Shown here in pieces: positions 57,794-64,000 of a DNA stretch of 64,000 nt. How positions within the stretch are numbered: position 1 is the first letter of the stretch; each line of letters begins with the position of its first letter. The DNA comes from Melanocharis versteri (taxonomy: Eukaryota > Chordata > Aves > Passeriformes > Melanocharitidae): the NCBI GenBank assembly GCA_013397845.1, contig VZTG01009066.1, forward strand, positions 62,001-126,000, in the 5' to 3' direction. The translations under genes were made by a program, and so were the position numbers. Under the pieces are notes generated by a model. The model had not been told where the DNA came from. It did not search any database and was given only the letters and a program-made list of their open reading frames with translations.

Positions 57794-60700
57794 TTAATGG
57801 TTTAATGAAGTCACCACTAATGCACTGCTTAAATCCAGACTTCGACCTTCTTTTTCCTAGAAACATGGGGAAAAAAAGAAATCCGTGACTCCACGCTGTA
57901 TTGGAATAAGCATTTCAAAAACTGAAACAGGCAATACATTCTCTGTTTGCTGCAACAAACCAATGTAAAATTACATGTTGCTTGAGCATCTGTGATTGAA
58001 TGTAAGCACAACAAGACTGTGCAGGAACCCCTGGGCTGAGGGGGCTGTCACCCTGCCAGTGTCTGTCCACGTCAGAGCAGAGTCTTGCTCACATCTGGTC
58101 GGGAATGCTGTGCCGGTGGCTCAGGGATCTACTGAAATCTGGCTCCTGTCGTTTGCCTCTTGGGAGACCCCAGTCTGCAAATCCCAACTGAAATTCCTCC
58201 TGCTGCTGATACATGGACTGATTCTCTCTCCAGCCTGTCCCCATTTCCACAAAATTCACAGGGATGAGGAAGGGGCAGAGGCATAACCACAACTGTGACT
58301 CTTTTGCTCCTTGTCAAACAGGACTGGACAGACACTGGAGAGCACTGATTTTCACTTTGCTAGGAAAAACCTCATCCAAAAACCTTAGCACTTTTGTTTA
58401 TTTCTCCAGCTGGCACAGAGAGGAGGAGAAAACAAATGAAAGAGGCTTAAAAAGCTGATTTTGGATAGACTAGGAATAAAAAATAAAAGAAGATACTATA
58501 GAATTAGAATGGCCAAGGTGGGAAGGGATCTCTGGAGGTCATCTGAGTCACTTAGGACCGTGTCCAGACAACTTTAGAATATCTCCAAGGATGGAGATAT
58601 GGAGAATATCTCCACAAGCTCTCTAGGCAAGGAAGCTGTGACAGTGCTCAGAGACCTTCACAGTGAAAAAGTGTTCCCTTCTGTTCATTTGGAAAACAAC
58701 GTTCACAGATGCAGGAAGTGTGTGTCCCTGAAGAGCCGCTCCACATGCCAGCTTCATTCATGTTCTCTAGAAATTATTAAATGTGCAGTTTGAGTTTAAA
58801 AAGCCACTCAGGGAAGCAATTTTTCTTCTGTTACAGCCTTTGATTAAATGTAGGTCACACTGTGACCTACTGTAGTAACTCTGCCTTTGGCACTCTCAGG
58901 TGGAGCTACACAAAACCAACAGCCACCGTGCCAAGGAAAACAAACAATGTGATATACTCACAGCTCTGTATTCCAAGAACATTTCTTTGAAAGCCAGAAA
59001 GTCTGTAAACGTGAGAAGCAGATCAAATATATCACCTGGCATTTCATCTTTGTGTTGTCTACAGAGAAAAGAAGTTGGGGAACGAGAAAATTGTGTGAGA
59101 AAAATTCATTCTTTTAAAATGGTACAAGGTCAAAAAGAACAAGTAGAACAATATCAATACTTAAACAAGAATGTTATTGCAGGTGTATCATACAGCAAAA
59201 CTGCAGCCAAATATTACCACGCAGTATTTCCAATCCAACTACATTATTACATTTATCTAAGTCAAACCTAGGAGTAGCACATCAGTCCTTGAAAACCAGA
59301 CCTGTTTATTTAAGAAACACTAAAAATTAAACAGATTCAAATATTTTAAGATACTCAGTTTCCAATTACACTTGATTTTCTTATTCAAGGGGAAAACCAG
59401 TGATCTTTAAAAAACAATCTCTTAATGAAGCTAGTTAAGCTAAAATGACCCAAAGCAAAGCTGAGCACAAACCAAATTCTTCCCTGAATGCTCCATATGA
59501 AAACTGAAATAAAAGAATTTAACCACATGACTGAAACACCACCAGGCTACTGAAGTGCCTGGAAGAAATAAACAAGACCCAACCTTTTAAGGGTCTGGCT
59601 TCAAAGTGTCAAGAAATATGAAAATCCTCCAGTGCTCTCATTGTGATTTTTCTCCCTCCCCCTTCAAACTCAATATATTTCAGCATGACAATTCAGACAT
59701 TTAGAGTGGCAGGACATGCTGAAGGCAAGAAAAGTGGTCAGCCACTGCCTGCATGAACACTTTTTTTTAAGTTTAAGTGGAACCATTATCTAAAGGGAGA
59801 ACAGCCAAACCTAAGCTTTAATCTAGACAAAAAGAACTGAGAGGCACATAAACCACTCCTCAACTAAAAGCAGAGCAGAGACTTACTGCAATGACACTGT
59901 GAAAGCAACCATATCAAACCCACGAATCCGATCAAGCAACTTCTCTTCAATGTATTTCTCTACTAAAGAGATCTGAAAAAAACCCAGACAAACCACCCCA
60001 GTAAGATCACAACAGATTTCAGAAGCAGATTTCAAACAGCATCCTTACACTGACACCTTCTTGAACATTCTGCATGATCCTCACTGGGCACAACTGTAGA
60101 TTCCTCAGTGGGTGTTGCTGGTTCTGCCCTCACACCAGCCCTGAGGCACAGAGCTGCACATTTTTTGCTGGGGATCTTGGGGAGAACAAACACTGACTAT
60201 GTGTATCTAGTAACAAATATTTTTCCAACTCATTTCATGGTACTGAATAGTAGACTGGTCTAGTTTCTTGATTATGCTTTGCCTGAAGAATGTGATTGAA
60301 TTATCCAATACAAGAAATAATACAACTGGAAAAGAAGAAACTTTGTTTGCATACCTGCTAAACATATTACTTACTACATCAATTGGCTAAAATTCTATTC
60401 AAGAGAGCTACACAACTTCCAAAATATATCTAGAAAATTTTGTGTGAAACAATGAGAAAGGTTTTTTCTGAAGCTTTAGGTTCCTTTCTTGCTCACAGAT
60501 CATGGCTGTGCTTCTGGAGCAGACAGGAGGCAGCATGGCAGAATCATGCTGGGATCTGCTCTATGTAAGCCCAGTATTTTATAAAGGGAGAACTATATAA
60601 AAATAAAAAAGCAATACATATGAAAAAATAGGAAAAGGTATCTTACATATTCATTAAAAATGTCAGTATAGACGAGCTTGTTTTCTTCTGAGTCATCAAA

Positions 60701-63403
60701 CTCGTGGTAGTGCTTCTCCAAAAAATTCCTCTGTATTAACTGGAAATCATCATCTGGGCCACAACAGAAATGCAGCACAGAGTTAGGAGTTTAGTCATTC
60801 TTTCTGTAACACAAACCCCACATTCACTGGTCCTCTGCTTCCCTGCTGTAACCACAGAGCCCTGCACACGTGCAGAGTTCATCACATCAGCACCACAGCT
60901 GCTGCCAAACCATCACTTTCTGACCCATCTGTGAGAGGACAGAGGCTGCTGGTGAAATATTACCAAAACAGTCCTCCTGCTCTACATTTATTAATAGTTA
61001 TTTATTCTGAACCTCTTTTTGTTCTGGCTCTAAATTCAGCAAAACATCTGTGTTTTTTATTAAGTGAAGACCTCTTCCCTACAAGAACTCAGTGTGAGTT
61101 TTTCCCTTTGAATTTAAAAATATTAGTGGAACTCCCAGATTAATTTTCAATTGCCAAAGAATTTTTTTCCAGTTGTGGAAGAAAAGAAGAGTAAAAATAA
61201 ACATGGTAGGTCACCATGGAATTCCACAGAACAGGTCTGAATAAAAAGCACTGCAAAAAACTGTCTGGATAAACCATGGTGGCTTCTAAGAACATCCTGA
61301 CAGACCCGTTAGGAGAAGTTTGGGCAGAGCTGGGGAAGGGAAGGCTGCCTCTCACAGTCTCTTCCACAAAAATCCCCAAAACCTTTGATTTCTTTGTGAG
61401 ATGCACAAGCACCTTTACTCTTTCTCTAAGAAGCAGTGTACTGCAGTGATGTGGAGAATAATTTTCAAGAGTCATAAGCACATGGAAGACTTTTATGTAT
61501 ATTTTTACTACACTACCAGGTTAGGGGTTCATGGGAAGAAAGGAAGGAAAGCTTCCATGAAGCAGGCAGGAGCTATTTTAGCTCTGTTGGCTAATTAACA
61601 GAAGAGCAGCTGGCAACATGTTTAGCAGCCCTGTTGTCTGTACCTACTTGCAGACCTTACCCATTATGATATCCTCCAGATAGCCAACAACTGCATCAAA
61701 CTCATCAGAAGTGGTGGAGCTGAAAGCAAAGGAAGACAGGACTGCATAAATATGTATTGTGACCACAGCAGAAACTGAGGTTAAAATTAAAAAGTGCTAA
61801 CAAAAGCCTAAGTACAAATAAACTCAGTAATTACAAGAAAACTGAAAAACTTCCTAGTTTCAACCTACAAAATAATCCATGGCACTGATGAGAAGACTGC
61901 TCCATGGAGATTCTCATCAGGCCTCTACTCTATTTCCTCCCAGTAAGGTGCCTAATTGCAAGAAAGAATAAATGTTGTTTTACTGGTATTACTGTCAAGG
62001 TAATTCTGGTTCTGGTGCAAAAGAATGTAAAGAGTGTAATTAGAGCAGCAAATTAAGCCTTTTCCAGCCCACAAATCCCAGCTGCTACCAGTTTCCCTTT
62101 CCTGCAGTAACTGCACATGGTGATCACAGAATTGTAGATACTCCAGAGAATATTTTGAAATATTTGGTCTTGTGGAACAACTTAAACTGAATGTATACAC
62201 AAGTATTTACATAACTGAAGAAACTTAAATATTTTTTACGCAAGAAACATCCTTATACGCTACAAATAAATGGGATAATCTCCCAAGGTTATTCTATCAT
62301 GAGCAGATATTAAACACCATTATGGATCTGAATTCATGCAGGGAAGAAACCTTTGCTACCAGCATCAGGAGTCTGGGCCCCTCTGCTAAATCTATGATTG
62401 TGCAACTTGTTCAGACACAGTAAACAATCCACAGGATGTCTTTGGCATTCACAGCTCATCTTTAGTGGGAGATGAATTCCTATATTCTCCAAGGGATGAA
62501 AGACAAGCTTTTCTCACACATGAGGGAAAGAAGTCTCAAAGAAACAGGGACATTTGTCTTTAAGAACAAAAATAGCTTCGATCAGTGAAAGCACCATTTA
62601 AATTCAATTGAATGTCTCTTTCTCATCAGTAAACAGAGCAGGATAGCACTTCAGACTAAGCTCCGAAAAGCTCATTAAAGTTACTTTGCTATTAGAGAAC
62701 ACTGCAGTGAAGTTAATCCAACGGTTGTTCAGCCGACAGTTCAACTATAATCAAGCTCGCTCTGATCGGGAAAAATCAAGAAATCTTTGATTTAAAAGAA
62801 GGCGTCTGCTCGGCGAGCGATATCCTAGCAACAACACTGCTGATCGTGGGAGATGAGCGGAGCCAAGGCCGGGAAGAGCCCACGAGAGGGCGGCACAGGG
62901 CCGGGATGTGCTGGGATGGCCGAGGGGACACCCCCGGGCAGCTCAGCTGGGCTCAGCGCTTCCCCTGCCATGCATGGGCAGGAGACTTTATTATGCATAA
63001 TTCCCACTCTTTTCCCCCTCCAAATAAATGCCACTCCTATTTTTATAGCTCATCCTAACAGCAACAGGAAAAGTGTTAATTTAAACCCCGGTTTAAGTCC
63101 GTGCAAATAACGGAATTTTAACTGTTCCAAAGACACCAATTCCACCTCTTCATACAACACACGTGCATCCACACACCTACAGAGACACGTGCTCACCAAT
63201 CTCGTGGTTTAATTCCCTGTCACCTCATCATATCCAGTTTGGGCCAGAGGCAGAATCTGCTAACGAGTGTGGTGTAAATTCATTTGTAATTATATTCCTA
63301 TTAAGATACTTTAATTAGCAATTAGCTTATTAATAATATGACACATGAGAATGTAGCATACTCACGTGGCTACACCCAAACTTTCTCCATCAGAAGTCTC
63401 CAT
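57794..63403 (-). CDS. ARL2BP: ARL2BP (BART), complete
   Basis: ARL2BP binds GTP-loaded ARL2 and ARL3 and acts in mitochondria, the centrosome and the photoreceptor cilium. It is linked to retinitis pigmentosa in man. Six exons: 63366-63403, 61661-61719, 60647-60753, 59887-59972, 58962-59058 and 57794-57856. They total 450 nt, 149 residues plus stop, with every junction in phase. Markers in order: METSDGESLGVAT, SDEFDAVVGYLEDIIM, DDDFQLIQRNFLEKHY, SEENKLVYTDIFNEY, ISLVEKYIEEKLLDRI, DIFDLLLTFTDFLAFKEMFL and EKEGRSLDLSSALVVTSL. This is the all-helical BART domain. The human protein is 163 residues and continues past VVTSL for a dozen or more residues; here it stops after two more (NH). The start was chosen because MET.DGES aligns with the human start. 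Confidence 0.95.
58495..58740 (-). mobile_element. CR1 LINE fragment, antisense
   Basis: The plus strand reads as complementary CR1: AGAATGGCCAAGGTGGGAAG, GGATCTCTGGAGGTCATCTG, a diverged middle, CACAAGCTCTCTAGGCAAGG and CTTCACAGTGAAAAAGTGTT. It lies in the last ARL2BP intron in the same orientation as the gene. The middle has an extra short repeat (GGAGATATGGAGAATATC). Confidence 0.75.
61187..61391 (-). repeat. Dispersed repeat copy B, uninterrupted
   Basis: The undivided counterpart of copy A (56866-57611), in an ARL2BP intron and the same orientation. It joins GGTCACCATGGAATTCCACAG directly to the CACTGCAAAAAACTGTCTGG block and the conserved AGCTGGGGAAGGGAAGGCTG block. Confidence 0.75.
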
Positions 63404-63660
63404 TGTTCCTGCCTAGCCAGAGTNCGCCCCGCCCGCACCCACCGCCCTCAGGCCGGCGCGCAGCCCCCTCCCCTCGGGCCGTCTCCTGGGGAACGCGCTC
63501 TTCCGCCCCGCCCGCAGCCAATCACGGCGCGGCTCCGGCCCGCTGGGCCCGCCCCCGGCGCGCCCGCCCAATCAGAGCGCGGCGCCGCCGCCATGGCGGG
63601 CTGGGAGGGACGGGGAGGCTGCAGCGTTCGCTTGCTACCGGCGTTGGTAAAGCGGGGTTC
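63404..63660. promoter_or_regulatory. ARL2BP CpG-island promoter with two CCAAT boxes
   Basis: GC-rich sequence directly upstream of the ARL2BP ATG, interrupted by a single N at 63424. It holds GC boxes (CCGCCCCGCCCGC, CCCGCCCCCGGCG) and two CCAAT boxes 50 bp apart in the same orientation, CCAATCA at 63518 and 63568. A palindromic GCCGCCATGGCGGG at 63587-63600 follows. It may fire in both directions: a plus-strand open frame starts at that ATG with a GT donor (gtaaag) after CCGGCGTTG. I cannot identify that frame. Confidence 0.6.
63518..63572 (+). promoter_or_regulatory. Paired CCAAT boxes (NF-Y type)
   Basis: CCAATCA at 63518-63524 and CCAATCA at 63568-63574, 50 bp apart. The spacing and the flanking GC boxes are typical of TATA-less housekeeping promoters. 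Confidence 0.6.
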
Positions 63661-63832
63661 CCAGCAGAGAGCAGAGCTCCGAGGGCTGGGGACAGCCCCC
63701 AGCTGCTGCAGCCCAGCGACCAGCACGAGGACCCGGGCCCCCCCCGGCGGGAATGTCCCACGCGAGCGCACCCACGCACGGCGCTCTCAGCCGAAAAGGA
63801 ATTTAAGAACAACAAACAGCCTTCAGGATGTT

Positions 63833-64000
63833 TTTATTGTTGAATGGACAACTTTGCTACAATTCATTTCCCCCTGTGAGGGCCTGTGGAGTCACCACTT
63901 CGCATCCCTGTCCCCGTAGCCATAGGGGGTGGAGGGAGCGAGGGTGACACCACGCTGGTCATGGAATATCCAGCCTGACAGAAATGCCCCCGGCCTGGAT
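63833..64000 (-). CDS. Possible 3' end of an unidentified minus-strand gene
   Basis: A minus-strand AATAAA at 63833-63838 is followed by a G/T-rich downstream element (ggctgtttgttgttctt), as at a real poly(A) site. Upstream of it a minus-strand frame is open from the window edge to a TGA at 63892-63894 and ends TLAPSTPYGYGDRDAKW. A second frame is open to a TGA at 63864-63866. In human RSPRY1 lies upstream of ARL2BP in the same orientation and would be expected here, but I could not match this sequence to it. The sequence is reached only across the single N at 63424. Confidence 0.35.

Noticed and set aside
1..64000. CRISPR arrays, operons, prophage or bacterial defence systems
   Set aside because: The window is vertebrate nuclear DNA with spliced genes; no such structures are present. 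No intact endogenous retroviral gag, pol or env frame was recognised either.

Overview
The window looks like avian nuclear DNA. It carries vertebrate multi-exon genes with canonical GT-AG introns and AATAAA poly(A) signals. It also carries several old CR1 LINE fragments of the bird/reptile type, and CpG-rich first exons broken by runs of N or by single N characters. Species cannot be read from the sequence; a bird is the best inference, and other CR1-rich sauropsids are not excluded.

Layout. 1-33176 (minus) is the 5' part of RANBP10: coding exons 1-3 with one very long intron (17503-32278) and the start of another (1-17449); exons 4 onward lie off the left edge. 33177-35980 holds the GC-rich RANBP10 promoter, a 200-N gap, and a 578-bp exact duplication bounded by single Ns. 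36232-47900 (minus) is CENPT. I could join thirteen coding exons in frame; the first exon(s) are lost in the 405-N gap at 48371-48775. That gap also removes the 5' part of THAP11 (plus), whose C-terminus ends at 49035. 52108-52418 holds two identical, convergent tRNA-Leu(CAG) genes flanked by CR1 copies. 53183-55413 (plus) is PLLP (plasmolipin), with the start of exon 1 missing at a single N. 57794-63403 (minus) is ARL2BP, six exons, complete. The right end has the ARL2BP CpG promoter, with two CCAAT boxes, and what looks like the 3' end of an unidentified minus-strand gene.

The genes are unrelated housekeeping or cell-biological genes, not an operon: a RanBPM-type CTLH-complex scaffold (RANBP10), a kinetochore DNA-binding protein (CENPT), an HCFC1-linked transcription factor (THAP11), a myelin/apical membrane MARVEL protein (PLLP) and an ARL2/ARL3 effector of cilia and mitochondria (ARL2BP). 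In human, RANBP10-CENPT-THAP11 (16q22.1) and tRNA-Leu-PLLP-ARL2BP (16q13) are separate blocks about 10 Mb apart. Here they are adjacent, so a rearrangement junction lies between about 49.0 and 52.1 kb in unbroken sequence.

I found no previously undescribed molecular system. The best leads are the synteny junction at the inverted tRNA pair, the systematic loss of GC-rich first exons, a 34-nt CENPT microexon, and a shortened ARL2BP C-terminus.
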